Assembly: GCA_028714075.1 (NCBI GenBank)
Contig: JAQTMZ010000002.1
Span: 1-64,000, forward strand
DNA from: Gallionella sp.
GTDB taxonomy: Bacteria > Pseudomonadota > Gammaproteobacteria > Burkholderiales > Gallionellaceae
DNA: 64,000 nt
Direction of reading: 5' to 3'
Positions within the stretch are counted from its first letter, which is position 1; each line of letters starts with the position of its first letter. The notes under the pieces are model-generated. The model ran no database searches and was not told where the DNA came from. It worked only from the letters and a program-made list of their open reading frames with translations. The position numbers and the translations under genes are program-made. Positions 32,886 to 41,750 of the stretch are shown one piece after another.

Positions 32886-33227
32886 CCTAATATCCTTTTA
32901 GTTTGCGTTATATGGTGGCGGGGCTGCAATCAGTATTCTTGTAGTGTAGGTATATATAAAGAAAATAGCCATACGCCGAAATATTTAGATATTCAGCTTA
33001 TGGTAAGCGCAAAAAGAAAAATCGCCGGGCGATCACTAGCGGCGGCGGATTGAAGAGAATACTGGGTATCTGCATTTGGCACACAACCGGATTTCATATT
33101 ACAAATTGCTTGCCGCAAAGCGGGCGTTCGCGACCAGATCCAAAACGATTTGAAAAGTAAATCTCAGACACTGTCGGTCAGATCAAGTCACGATTACTAC
33201 ATTTAATCTTTAGAAACAGAATTGGAA

Positions 33228-33719
33228 TCAGCCTTTGCGCCGGTACTCGACGAAATGATACTCCAGCGGTTCCGGCGTTTCATGCCGGTGTATTTCGCGC
33301 GACACTTCCTGCCATTCCGACCGGTCGAATTCTGGAAACCATGCATCTCCAATCACATCCCGCTGAATTTCGGTGATGTAGAGCGTGTCCGCCAAGCCCA
33401 GCGCCTGCGCATAAATATCCGCGCCGCCGACCACAAAAATCTGTGGATCGTTCGCGCAAGCAGCAACCGCTTCCTGCAATGAATGCGCAACGGTGCATCC
33501 GTCTATTTTCAAGCTGCGGTCACGCGATACCACCACGGTAATGCGCCCCGGCAGCGGTTTGCCGATGGATTCGAAGGTCTTGCGCCCCATGATCATGTGA
33601 TGCCCCATGGTGAGCTTTTTGAAATGCTTGAGGTCGTCCGGGATGCGCCACGGCAGCGTGTTGTTGATGCCGATGGTGCGGTTCGTCGCCATCGCAACAA
33701 TGATTGAAAGGCTGCTCAT
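33228..33719 (-). CDS. folA: dihydrofolate reductase
   Basis: NADPH-dependent reduction of dihydrofolate to tetrahydrofolate. The 163-residue protein has the substrate motif [16 protein letters not shown] with the active-site acid, [16 protein letters not shown] for NADPH, and VVGGADIY. It overlaps thyA by 4 bp and recycles the dihydrofolate made by it, the usual pairing. Its stop is only 28 bp from the right edge of the mobile element. Confidence 0.96.
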   Translation of the reverse strand: MSSLSIIVAMATNRTIGINNTLPWRIPDDLKHFKKLTMGHHMIMGRKTFESIGKPLPGRITVVVSRDRSLKIDGCTVAHSLQEAVAACANDPQIFVVGGADIYAQALGLADTLYITEIQRDVIGDAWFPEFDRSEWQEVSREIHRHETPEPLEYHFVEYRRKG

Positions 33720-34510
33720 ACTGCAACGGGCGCTTTTATTGCCGGATGTGGATCGTAACCTTCCAGCGTGAAATCCTCGAAACTGAAGCCGAAGATATCT
33801 TTCACATCGGGGTTGATACGCATCACCGGCAATGCGCGCGGTTCGCGCGACAATTGCAACTGTGTCTGTTCCATGTGATTCGAATACAGGTGCGCATCGC
33901 CGAAGGTATGCACGAAATCACCTGGCTTGAGGCCGCACACCTGCGCCATCATCAGCGTCAGCAAGGCATAGGAGGCAATATTGAACGGCACGCCGAGGAA
34001 AATATCCGCGCTGCGCTGATAGAGCTGGCAAGATAGCTTTCCATCTGCGACGTAAAACTGGAAAAACGCATGGCAGGGCGCGAGCGCCATCTTGTCGAGT
34101 TCGCCAACGTTCCATGCCGAGACGATCAGGCGGCGCGAATCGGGATTGTTCTTGATCTGCCCCACCACCTCGGCGATCTGGTCCACTGCGCGCCCATCCG
34201 CCGTGGCCCACGAGCGCCATTGCTTGCCGTACACCGGGCCGAGGTTGCCCTGCTCGTCCGCCCATTCGTCCCAGATCGACACACCGTTGTCCTTGAGGTA
34301 TCTGGTGTTGGTGTCACCCTGCAAAAACCACAGCAATTCGTGCACGATGGACTTCATGTGGCACTTCTTGGTGGTAACCAGCGGGAAACCATCTTGCAGG
34401 TTGAAGCGCATCTGGTAGCCGAACACGCTGACCGTGCCGGTGCCGGTGCGGTCGGATTTTTTCGTGCCGTGTTCCAGCACATGTTGCATGAGATCGAGAT
34501 AGGCTCGCAT
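33716..34510 (-). CDS. thyA: thymidylate synthase
   Basis: Converts dUMP to dTMP with methylene-tetrahydrofolate. The 264-residue enzyme is full length with the catalytic cysteine in [12 protein letters not shown], the [17 protein letters not shown] motif and the phosphate-binding arginine near DRTGTGT. It is the first gene of a two-gene unit with folA. A palindromic repeat (34526-34635) lies 15 bp upstream of its start, so its promoter is inside or beyond that repeat. Confidence 0.97.
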   Translation of the reverse strand: MRAYLDLMQHVLEHGTKKSDRTGTGTVSVFGYQMRFNLQDGFPLVTTKKCHMKSIVHELLWFLQGDTNTRYLKDNGVSIWDEWADEQGNLGPVYGKQWRSWATADGRAVDQIAEVVGQIKNNPDSRRLIVSAWNVGELDKMALAPCHAFFQFYVADGKLSCQLYQRSADIFLGVPFNIASYALLTLMMAQVCGLKPGDFVHTFGDAHLYSNHMEQTQLQLSREPRALPVMRINPDVKDIFGFSFEDFTLEGYDPHPAIKAPVAV

Positions 34511-34525
34511 AAGGTCAAAACCTTT

Positions 34526-34635
34526 TTATCCGCAGATTGCACAGATTTACACAGATTAAAGTCGCTGTCATTACGGTTGATCGAGGCAGGCAATTCCGGT
34601 TGAAATCTGCGTCAATCTGCGTAATCTGCGGACAA
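34526..34635. repeat. TTATCCGCAGATT palindromic repeat, copy 2
   Basis: Starts TTATCCGCAGATTGCACAGA and ends AATCTGCGTAATCTGCGGAC; ends are inverted. It fills most of the divergent gap between thyA and the M17 aminopeptidase gene. Confidence 0.8.
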
Positions 34636-34683
34636 GATGTTTTTACAGGATAATGACAACATCAGTCATCTATCGAGGCCATA

Positions 34684-36120
34684 ATGCTAGCACAACTCAC
34701 TCTGTCCCAGACCCTGCCCGCCACCGCGTCAGCCACACATTTGCTGGTGCTGTTGCCGAAGGCCAAAGCGTTACCGAAAGACCTGCCGCATGCCGCCCTG
34801 CTCAAGACCGTGCTGGCGCGGCGCGACATGAAGGCCGACGAACTGGCGAAATCGCCCGTTGCCGCCAATGCCGCAAACGGCGCGCTGGTGGCGTGGGGCA
34901 TGCTGGATTTCGAGAAGGATACGTTCGCGCAGCAGGTGCAGGTGCGCAAGGCCTTGCAATTGTTGCTGGGAGAAAATCCCAAGAACATCGCTATCGCCGT
35001 GCTGGGCAATGACGCGCAACGCAGGCGCACAGCCGAACTGGCGGTGTACGGAGCATGGGTGAACGGCGCACTGCTACCGGTGCACAAGAAAAAGGACGAG
35101 CGCAAACCGCTGCAAAAGATTGAGCTGTCCGGCTGCGCCGACAAAAAAATCTTCGCGCCGCTCAAGGCGCAGGCCGAAGGCAACCTGCTGTGCCGCGAGC
35201 TGACCGTGCTGCCGCCAAACGAGCTGACCCCGGCGCTGTACCGCGGGCGCATCAAAAAACTGGCGCAGCAACATGGCTGGAAGCATGAAGAGTTCGACAT
35301 GAGAAAACTGCGCAAGATGGGCGCGGGCGCGTTCATCGCCGTAGCACAGGGCAGTGATCCGGAAGACGCCGCCATTGTTCATCTTTCATACAAACACCCC
35401 AAGGCCAAGCAAACCGTCGCGCTGGTTGGCAAGGGCATCTGCTTCGACACCGGCGGGCATAATCTCAAGCCGTCGCGCTACATGCACAACATGCACGAGG
35501 ACATGAACGGTTCCGCAGTCGCGCTCGGCATCCTGCTTGCCGCCGCGCAGGAAAAGGTGCCGGTGAATATTGACTGCTGGCTGGCGCTGGCGCAGAACCA
35601 CATCAGCCCCAAGGCCTACAAGCAGAACGACATCGTCAAGGCGCTCAACGGCACCACCATCGAAATCATCCACACCGACGCCGAAGGCAGGATGGTGCTG
35701 GCCGATACGCTGACCCTCGCGGCGCGCGCCAAGCCCGACCTGATGATCGACTTCGCCACGCTCACCGGCAGCATGGCGACCGCTTTGGGGGCGCGCTATT
35801 CAGGCGTATTGGGCAACCGCGACGAGCTGGTGCAGCGCGCGGTGAATGTCAGCAAGCAATGCGGCGAGCGCCTGTGCGCCTTTCCGCTGGACGAGGACTA
35901 CGAGGCCGGGCTGGAATCCAAAGTCGCCGACATCAAGCAATGCGCGCAGGCCGGCGAAGCCGACCACATCCTTGCGGCACGCTTCCTGCAACGCTTCATC
36001 AACGATGTGCCGTGGCTGCACGTAGACCTCTCCTCCAGCCGTTGCGAAGACGGGCTGGGCATCGTCGCGAGCGACGTGACAGGGTTTGGCGTGGCTTGGG
36101 GGCTGGCGATGCTGGCCTAA
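34684..36120 (+). CDS. M17 leucyl aminopeptidase family protein
   Basis: A 478-residue metallopeptidase of family M17, expected to remove N-terminal residues from peptides in the cytosol using two divalent metals. Metal and catalytic motifs are VGKGICFDTGG, MHEDMNGSA and HTDAEGRMVLADTL, with the usual Lys, Asp, Glu and Arg residues. The N-terminal 170 residues are the less conserved macro-like domain. It is shorter than E. coli PepA (503), closer to PepB-type members. Confidence 0.9.
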   Translation: MLAQLTLSQTLPATASATHLLVLLPKAKALPKDLPHAALLKTVLARRDMKADELAKSPVAANAANGALVAWGMLDFEKDTFAQQVQVRKALQLLLGENPKNIAIAVLGNDAQRRRTAELAVYGAWVNGALLPVHKKKDERKPLQKIELSGCADKKIFAPLKAQAEGNLLCRELTVLPPNELTPALYRGRIKKLAQQHGWKHEEFDMRKLRKMGAGAFIAVAQGSDPEDAAIVHLSYKHPKAKQTVALVGKGICFDTGGHNLKPSRYMHNMHEDMNGSAVALGILLAAAQEKVPVNIDCWLALAQNHISPKAYKQNDIVKALNGTTIEIIHTDAEGRMVLADTLTLAARAKPDLMIDFATLTGSMATALGARYSGVLGNRDELVQRAVNVSKQCGERLCAFPLDEDYEAGLESKVADIKQCAQAGEADHILAARFLQRFINDVPWLHVDLSSSRCEDGLGIVASDVTGFGVAWGLAMLA

Positions 36121-36195
36121 AGCTAGCAACAGAATGAAAGAGTGGTAGCATGAAAGCAATTTTTTAGATGGCAACAATTTAATAATTGCAAAGCT

Positions 36196-36639
36196 ATGCC
36201 TGACGAAAATACAACCGCACCAACCACGGTAGACGCCAAAGGAAGCAGCACTCCTGCGGGCCAGGCAAATCCACCGTCTACGCCGGATGCGCCCAAACAT
36301 ATTGAGAACCGCAGCGAGCCTCGCGTTCGCATCAGATGGCATGTGGATGCCTTTGTTGAAGGACAGCCCGTACTTCATGGCTTCGTCAGGGATCTTTCCG
36401 CGAAAGGAGCGGATATTTTCCTTGGCCGTAACCTGCAAAACGTGAAATCCATCAAACTGCATATCCATGTGCCGCCACTCAGCGTGACAGGCGAGCATCA
36501 CATAGTGGAGGTGTCCGGAAAAATCGTTTATACGGCCCATGACAGCGAAGAACTTCTTTTCCATACCGGAATAGTGTTCGTCAAATTCAATCTGGATTCA
36601 GATCTGGAATACCTCAAGTCGCGCTTGGTCAAACACTAA
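36196..36639 (+). CDS. PilZ domain protein
   Basis: A 147-residue c-di-GMP receptor candidate. The binding signature is complete: R39-x3-R43 and D66-x-S68-x2-G71 (DLSAKG). An N-terminal tail of about 35 residues is Pro/Thr/Ala-rich and disordered. No other domain is present. With two GGDEF proteins in the window it could read c-di-GMP, but its target is not evident from its neighbours (M17 peptidase, acylphosphatase). Confidence 0.88.
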   Translation: MPDENTTAPTTVDAKGSSTPAGQANPPSTPDAPKHIENRSEPRVRIRWHVDAFVEGQPVLHGFVRDLSAKGADIFLGRNLQNVKSIKLHIHVPPLSVTGEHHIVEVSGKIVYTAHDSEELLFHTGIVFVKFNLDSDLEYLKSRLVKH

Positions 36640-36675
36640 AGTTTTCAGGGAATCTCTTTAATTCGGTAAGGTAAA

Positions 36676-36968
36676 CCCCCGGCTTTGCCGGGGGACTCAC
36701 AAGGGTTTGACCTATACGGCGGTCATGCGAACGTGGCGATGACTACGTAGTTCCCTCCCTTTCAAGGGGAGGGCTGGGGTGGGGATGGGTTTTGGTGGTG
36801 GGGCAGACGCTGTTCTCGGTGTTACCCCATCCCCCTCCCAACCTCCCCCTTGAAAGGGGAGGAGCAAACCTGCCGCCTTGGGCGGCTCACGGTTTTATCA
36901 GCGCCTTTGAGGCGCTCACCTGATAAGCCTGTCCTGAGCCTGTCGAAGCGGCCACCGGCTTTGCCGGT
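36676..36968. repeat. array of hairpins between PilZ and acylphosphatase genes
   Basis: In order: CCCCCGG-CTTTG-CCGGGGG (36676-36694); a long fold at 36751-36864 in which two self-complementary blocks (CCCTCCCTTTCAAGGGGAGGG-type) flank GGGGTGGGGATGGG/CCCCATCCCC arms; GCCGCC-TTG-GGCGGC (about 36872-36886); GCGCC-TTTGA-GGCGC (about 36901-36915); an inverted TTCGAC-type repeat (36927-36953); and ACCGG-CTTTG-CCGGT (36954-36968). No coding frame is supported in this 348-bp gap. Confidence 0.7.
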
Positions 36969-36987
36969 GTTCATTTAACTTTGAGCG

Positions 36988-37275
36988 TTACCCGATGACC
37001 TCGAAACTGGTATAGCTGCCATCATCCTGCCCGATCTCGACGCGCTCCACATGCGCATGCTCCGGCCCCCGGTGCGCCCAGCGCACGATGGCATCCACAT
37101 CGGCGGATTCGCCCTGCACCGCGGCTTCCACCGAGCCATCGATGCAGTTGCGCACCCAGCCCGCAACCCCCAGACGTTGCGCTTCGCGGCGCATCGAATC
37201 GCGAAAATACACGCCTTGCACACGGCCATGAATCACGAGGTGCAGCGTCTTGTTGGGCATGGTTTGGATGGTCAT
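36988..37275 (-). CDS. acyP: acylphosphatase
   Basis: A small hydrolase of carboxyl-phosphate bonds such as acetyl phosphate. The signature HGRVQGVYFRDSMRREAQRLG with the catalytic Arg, and GWVRNCIDGSVE with the catalytic Asn, are intact. The start chosen is ATG 37275 with GGAGG nine bases upstream (95 residues); ATG 37260 is an alternative. Confidence 0.93.
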   Translation of the reverse strand: MTIQTMPNKTLHLVIHGRVQGVYFRDSMRREAQRLGVAGWVRNCIDGSVEAAVQGESADVDAIVRWAHRGPEHAHVERVEIGQDDGSYTSFEVIG

Positions 37276-37395
37276 TTTTGGTACCCTCCGACGAATGATT
37301 ATTTCAGTCGCTGCATAACCCGAAGGCTGGCCGCAACCGCAATTCCGCTTTCGCCCATTCGCCACCCATTGCTGTGAGCTGGCGATTGCGGATAT

Positions 37396-37812
37396 TTACT
37401 GGCTGAAAATAAGCGCGCTCCGCATCGATACTGCAATCACCCAGTAGCGCGCAAATTTCCCTGCCGCCATGAACAGCGCGGCTTGCCACCAACTGAGGCG
37501 CAGCCATCCCGCCGTCAGGCACAGCGCGTCGCCGATCAGCGGAACCCATGCCAGCAGCAACGCGGGGGTGCCATAGCGGCGCAGTTTTTCCACATGCTTG
37601 AGCTGCTGGGTCTGCGGCAGCAACCAGCCCATGCCGAAGGTCACCATACCGCCCAGCGTGTTGCCGATGGTGGCGATGGTGAGCGCAAGCCACAATGTTT
37701 CCGGGTATACCTTGAGCACGCCGAACAATACGGCTTCCGAGCCGCCGGGCAGCAGCGTGGCGGCGAGGAAGCTGCTGATGAAGAGCGAGTAGAGGCTGGC
37801 GGTGTCGCTCAT
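37396..37812 (-). CDS. YqaA family membrane protein
   Basis: A 138-residue member of the DedA-related YqaA family. FLAATLLPGGSEAVLFGVL (polar Gly-Ser-Glu break in a re-entrant helix) and TIGNTLGGMVTFGMGW are typical. Four membrane segments. The substrate is not known; DedA relatives handle lipid carriers. It stands alone between acylphosphatase and DUF4197 genes, all leftward. Confidence 0.85.
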   Translation of the reverse strand: MSDTASLYSLFISSFLAATLLPGGSEAVLFGVLKVYPETLWLALTIATIGNTLGGMVTFGMGWLLPQTQQLKHVEKLRRYGTPALLLAWVPLIGDALCLTAGWLRLSWWQAALFMAAGKFARYWVIAVSMRSALIFSQ

Positions 37813-37864
37813 ATTCTGAATATCGGATCGGGATGGCGAAACCGCGTTAAAGTATCAGGCGTAA

Positions 37865-38563
37865 TTAAAACTTGATCGCCGAGAAAACTTTTTTCGCCAG
37901 GCTGCCCGTCGCTTCCAGCGGGTTCGCGCGAATGGCTTTTTCCTGCTCCGCCATCATCAGGAACAGTCCGTCCATTGCCTTGCGCGTGATGTAGTCGTCG
38001 AGCTTGGCGTCGCGCTCATCCACCAGACCGAACTTCACGCCTTTGCCGGCAAACTGGTCGTATTTCTCCGCGACCTTCACCTTCAGCATCGCCTTGTTGA
38101 TGATCGGCTTGAACTTGTCTGCCAGCGCGGTTTCGGTGTTCTTGCGGAAGTATTGCGTGGCGGCGTCATCGCCGCCGGTGAGGATGCTTTTGGCATCTTC
38201 CACGGTCATTTTTTTGACAGCACCGACCAGCAGGGTCTTCGCTTCCGGCACGGCGGCTTCGGCGGCGCGATTCATCGAGGTAGCCAACTCATCGGCATAT
38301 TTTCCCATGCCGAATTTGCGTAGCGCACCATCCACTTTTTTCAGGCTTTCCGGCAACGGGATGCGCACCTTGTCGTTGCCGAGATAGCCGTTCTCTTTGG
38401 CCAGATTTTTAACCGCGGTCTCCGCGCCCTGTGTCAGCGCCTGCTTCAGGCTGGCGACCTGATCCTTGTTGCTGAAGCTGGAAAGATCGAGGGCGGATGC
38501 GCTGGCGGCGACGAACAAAAACGAGGCGGCAAAAATGGTGCGAATCAGTTGGTGTGCTTGCAT
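37865..38563 (-). CDS. DUF4197 periplasmic protein
   Basis: A 232-residue exported protein. The start is ATG 38563, with AAGGAG nine bases upstream; the signal peptide is MQAHQLIRTIFAASFLFVAASASA. The mature part is mostly helical with KVRIPLPESLKKVDGALRKFGMGKYADELATSMNRAAEAAVPEAK, which identifies DUF4197. Function of the family is unknown. Confidence 0.88.
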   Translation of the reverse strand: MQAHQLIRTIFAASFLFVAASASALDLSSFSNKDQVASLKQALTQGAETAVKNLAKENGYLGNDKVRIPLPESLKKVDGALRKFGMGKYADELATSMNRAAEAAVPEAKTLLVGAVKKMTVEDAKSILTGGDDAATQYFRKNTETALADKFKPIINKAMLKVKVAEKYDQFAGKGVKFGLVDERDAKLDDYITRKAMDGLFLMMAEQEKAIRANPLEATGSLAKKVFSAIKF

Positions 38564-38632
38564 GGCGAGACTCCTTGGATAATGATTTTGCCGGGTGCAT
38601 TCCACGCACCCGATGGTACTTCGTTTCCGAAT

Positions 38633-40078
38633 TTATTTTTTGCGCGGCGCCAACAGATCGGTGATCGAGCCTTCGGCCAGTTCCGCCGCGAAGCCGAGCG
38701 TTTCCGACAGCGTCGGATGCGGGTGGATGGTCAGCCCGATGTCTTCCATGTCCGCACCCATTTCCAGCGCGAGCACCGCCTCGGCGATCAGCTCACCGGC
38801 ATTGGCGCCGACGATGCCCGCGCCGAGGATACGGCGCGTCTGCGGGTCGAGCAGCAGTTTGGTGGTGCCTTCTTCGCGCCCGATGGACAGCGCGCGCCCC
38901 GATGCCACCCACGGAAAATTGGCCTTCTCATAGGCGATGCCTTGCGCCTTGGCCTGCGTTTCGGTCAGGCCCATCCAGGCGATTTCCGGGTCGGTGTACG
39001 CCACCGACGGGATGGTCAGCGGCTCGAAAAATGACTTGTGTCCGGCGATGACTTCCGCCGCGACCTTGCCTTCGTGTGCCGCCTTGTGCGCCAGCATCGG
39101 CTCGCCGACGATATCGCCGATCGCGTAGATATGCGGCACATTGCTGCGCATCTGCTTGTCCACCGGAATAAAGCCGCGCTCGTTGACCGTCACGCCCGCC
39201 GCTTCCGCGCCGATGTCGCGCCCGTTGGGGCGACGGCCTACCGCCATCAGCACGCGGTCGTACAGTTGCGGTTCCGGTGCCTGTTCGCCCTCGAAGGTGA
39301 CTTTTAGCCCATTTTTCTGCGCTTCGATTTTGCCGACTTTGGTTTTCAGGTAAATCGCTTCGTAGCGCTTTTCGATACGCTTGTGCAGCGGGCGCACCAG
39401 GTCGCGGTCCGCGCCGGGAATCAGTCCGTCGGCCAGCTCCACCACGCTGATCTTGCTGCCGAGCGCGTCGTATACCGTGGCCATTTCCAGCCCGATGATG
39501 CCGCCGCCGACGATCAGCATGCGCTGCGGCACATCCTGAAGCTTCAGCGCGCCAGTCGAGTCGATGATGCGCGGGTCGTCGTAGGGAAAGCCGGGGATGC
39601 GCGCCGTGCTGGAACCCGCCGCGATGATGGCGTGATCGAAGGTAATGGTTTTGCTGCCGTCGGCGGTTGCGACGACGAGGCTGCTGGGCGAGATGAATTT
39701 TGCTTCGCCCTGCACCACCTGCACCTTGCGCTGCTTGGCGAGCTGCTTCAAGCCGCCGGTGAGTTTGGCGACGACACTGCCCTTCCAGGTGCGAATTTTG
39801 TCGATGTCGATTTGCGGTTTGCCGAACGTCACACCGTGCTGCGCAACTTCTTCCGCTTCGCTGATTGCTTTGGCGATATGCAGCAACGCTTTGGACGGGA
39901 TGCAGCCGACATTCAGGCACACGCCACCCAGGCTGGCGTGGCGCTCCACCAGCACCACCTGCTTACCCAGATCGGCGGCGCGGAACGCGGCAGTGTAGCC
40001 GCCGGGGCCGGCGCCGAGCACCAGCACTTCGGCGTGCATATCGCCTGCTCCAACCTTGGCTTCGGTAGTCTGGCTCAT
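38633..40078 (-). CDS. lpdA: dihydrolipoamide dehydrogenase
   Basis: The E3 flavoprotein of 2-oxoacid dehydrogenase complexes and the glycine cleavage system: reoxidises dihydrolipoamide with NAD+. FAD motif VLGAGPGGYTAAFRAA, redox-active disulfide C54-x4-C59 (GGVCLNVGCIPSKA), NAD motif VGGGIIGLEMATVY and the C-terminal HPHPTLSE His-Glu pair are all present. At 481 residues it has no N-terminal lipoyl domain. E1/E2 genes are not adjacent here. Confidence 0.95.
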   Translation of the reverse strand: MSQTTEAKVGAGDMHAEVLVLGAGPGGYTAAFRAADLGKQVVLVERHASLGGVCLNVGCIPSKALLHIAKAISEAEEVAQHGVTFGKPQIDIDKIRTWKGSVVAKLTGGLKQLAKQRKVQVVQGEAKFISPSSLVVATADGSKTITFDHAIIAAGSSTARIPGFPYDDPRIIDSTGALKLQDVPQRMLIVGGGIIGLEMATVYDALGSKISVVELADGLIPGADRDLVRPLHKRIEKRYEAIYLKTKVGKIEAQKNGLKVTFEGEQAPEPQLYDRVLMAVGRRPNGRDIGAEAAGVTVNERGFIPVDKQMRSNVPHIYAIGDIVGEPMLAHKAAHEGKVAAEVIAGHKSFFEPLTIPSVAYTDPEIAWMGLTETQAKAQGIAYEKANFPWVASGRALSIGREEGTTKLLLDPQTRRILGAGIVGANAGELIAEAVLALEMGADMEDIGLTIHPHPTLSETLGFAAELAEGSITDLLAPRKK

Positions 40079-40107
40079 GTTGCTTCTCCCTGAATGATTA
40101 ACTTATG

Positions 40108-40246
40108 GGAGCCTCTAAAAATCCACATTTCATCCCAACTGCTGCGTTGCGTAAAAAATTTCTTGCTTACATATCAATATATGCGGCGCTACAAAATTTT
40201 TTCCGCGCCTTGCATTTGGGCGAAATCTGGATTTTTAGAGGCTCCC
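40108..40246. mobile_element. MITE-like inverted-repeat element, copy B
   Basis: A 139-bp unit with 25-bp terminal inverted repeats differing at one position: GGGAGCCTCTAAAAATCCAC at the left end (40108) and its complement ending GCTCCC at 40246. The interior (CATATCAATATATGCGGCGC) aligns with the reversed interior of copy C. No coding frame. It lies upstream of lpdA and is abutted directly by a second repeat family. Confidence 0.8.
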
Positions 40247-40316
40247 TTATCCGCAGATTGATTCAGATTGAAAATCTCTGGTTTTAATCTGCGGGAATCT
40301 GTGTAATCTGCGGATA
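40247..40316. repeat. TTATCCGCAGATT palindromic repeat, copy 3
   Basis: Starts TTATCCGCAGATTGATTCAG and ends AATCTGTGTAATCTGCGGAT. It begins at the very base after MITE-like copy B ends, and stops 12 bp before the proA stop codon. Confidence 0.8.
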
Positions 40317-40327
40317 GTGTTGTTGCG

Positions 40328-41587
40328 TTAAATGCGAACTTGCCCGCCGCCCAGCACGATGAATTTCTGCGACGTCAGCCCTTCCAGCCCGACCGGGCCG
40401 CGCGCGTGGATCTTGTCGGTGGAGATGCCGATCTCCGCGCCGAGGCCGTATTCGAAGCCGTCGGCGAAGCGCGTCGACGCGTTCACCATCACCGAGCTGG
40501 AATCCACCTCGCGCAGGAAACGCATCGCCTTCGTGTAGTTCTCGGTGACGATGCTGTCGGTGTGCAGCGAACCGTAGGTGTTGATGTGTTCGATGGCCTC
40601 GTCCAGCCCGGCGACCACGCGCACCGCAAGGATCGGCGCAAGATATTCGGTACGCCAGTCTTCTTCGGTGGCGCTTTTCATTTGCGCAACGATGGCGCGC
40701 GCCGCCGCGTCGCCGCGCAGCTCGACATTTTTCTCGAGATAGATTTTGCACAGCGGCGGCAACACTTTGGCGGCCACGCCTTGCGCGACCAGCAACGTCT
40801 CCATCGCGTTGCACACGCCATAGCGGTGCGTCTTGGCGTTGTCGGCGATGCGAATCGCCTTGTCGAGGTCGGCTTCATCGTCGATGTACACATGGCAGAT
40901 GCCGTCCAGATGCTTGATTACCGGGATGCGCGCCTCCTCGGAAATGCGCGCGATCAGGCTCTTGCCGCCGCGCGGCACGATCACATCGACGTAATCCTTC
41001 ATCGTGATGAGTTCGCCGACCGCGGCGCGGTCGGTGGTGTTCACAACTTGCACGGCAGTCTCCGGCAGCCCGGCGGCGCGCAGCCCGGCATGCACGCAAG
41101 CCGCTATCGCCTGGTTGGAATGGAGCGCTTCCGAACCGCCGCGCAGGATCGCCGCATTGCCGGATTTCAGGCACAGCCCGGCGGCATCCGCCGTGACGTT
41201 GGGGCGCGACTCGTAGATGATGCCGATCACGCCGAGCGGCACGCGCATCTTGCCGACCTGGATGCCGGACGGGCGGTAACTCATGCCGCTGATCTCACCG
41301 ATTGGATCGGCCAGTTGCGCGATTTGCAGCAGCCCTTCGGCCATGGAGCGCACGGTCTTCTCGGTCAGCGTCAGGCGATCTATCGAGGCAGCGTCCAGCC
41401 CGTTGGCTTTTGCGGCGACCACATCCTTGGCGTTCGCGGCAATAAGTTGCACGCTGCCATTCAGGATGGCGGCGGCGATGGCTTCCAGCGCACGGTTCTT
41501 TGTGGCGGTGTCGGCCTGCGCCATGATGCGCGAAGCCGCACGTGCCGCCTGGCCAACGTTTTTCATGTATTGCTTGATGTCTTCCAT
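40328..41587 (-). CDS. proA: gamma-glutamyl phosphate reductase
   Basis: Second step of proline synthesis: NADPH-dependent reduction of gamma-glutamyl phosphate to glutamate semialdehyde. The 419-residue protein shows the aldehyde-dehydrogenase-like fold and family motifs ([29 protein letters not shown] and [14 protein letters not shown], with the catalytic cysteine in [11 protein letters not shown]). The start ATG 41587 has AGGAAAC upstream. It diverges from trpC across a palindromic repeat. proB is not in the window. Confidence 0.95.
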   Translation of the reverse strand: MEDIKQYMKNVGQAARAASRIMAQADTATKNRALEAIAAAILNGSVQLIAANAKDVVAAKANGLDAASIDRLTLTEKTVRSMAEGLLQIAQLADPIGEISGMSYRPSGIQVGKMRVPLGVIGIIYESRPNVTADAAGLCLKSGNAAILRGGSEALHSNQAIAACVHAGLRAAGLPETAVQVVNTTDRAAVGELITMKDYVDVIVPRGGKSLIARISEEARIPVIKHLDGICHVYIDDEADLDKAIRIADNAKTHRYGVCNAMETLLVAQGVAAKVLPPLCKIYLEKNVELRGDAAARAIVAQMKSATEEDWRTEYLAPILAVRVVAGLDEAIEHINTYGSLHTDSIVTENYTKAMRFLREVDSSSVMVNASTRFADGFEYGLGAEIGISTDKIHARGPVGLEGLTSQKFIVLGGGQVRI

Positions 41588-41660
41588 GATGTTTCCTGTG
41601 TTGCGTGTGATGCGCATTTTAGCATCACGCTTACGCTAGAATGTGCACCTTAATTAGTGC

Positions 41661-41727
41661 GTAGGGGCGTATGGCAATACGCCCTTTTCTGATATACAAC
41701 CAAGGGCGTATTGCCATACGCCCCTAC
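41661..41727. repeat. perfect 24-bp inverted repeat between proA and trpC
   Basis: Left arm 41661-41684 opens GTAGGGGCGTATGGCAATAC; right arm 41704-41727 is its exact complement ending CGCCCCTAC; the 19-base centre is AT-rich. Each arm is itself nearly palindromic (GGGCGTAT...ATACGCCC). Same family as 31200-31325. It occupies the divergent promoter region of proA and trpC. Confidence 0.8.
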
Positions 41728-41750
41728 AAAAGTTGTTATTAAGGGAAACA

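Larger units (their letters stand above)
31340..33200. mobile_element. non-autonomous TIR/TSD-bounded element carrying attC cassettes
   Basis: The two ends are inverted repeats: left begins GTGGTGGTTCA then GACTTGATCTGAC (31351-31363), right (complement) begins GTAGTAATCGT then the identical GACTTGATCTGAC (33177-33189). Immediately outside both ends is the same 9-mer ATTTAATCT (31331-31339 and 33201-33209), as a target duplication would leave. The 1861 bp inside is visibly AT-richer than its surroundings and contains two attC sites, a secreted-protein gene and a small membrane-protein frame. No transposase or integrase is encoded. Confidence 0.65.
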
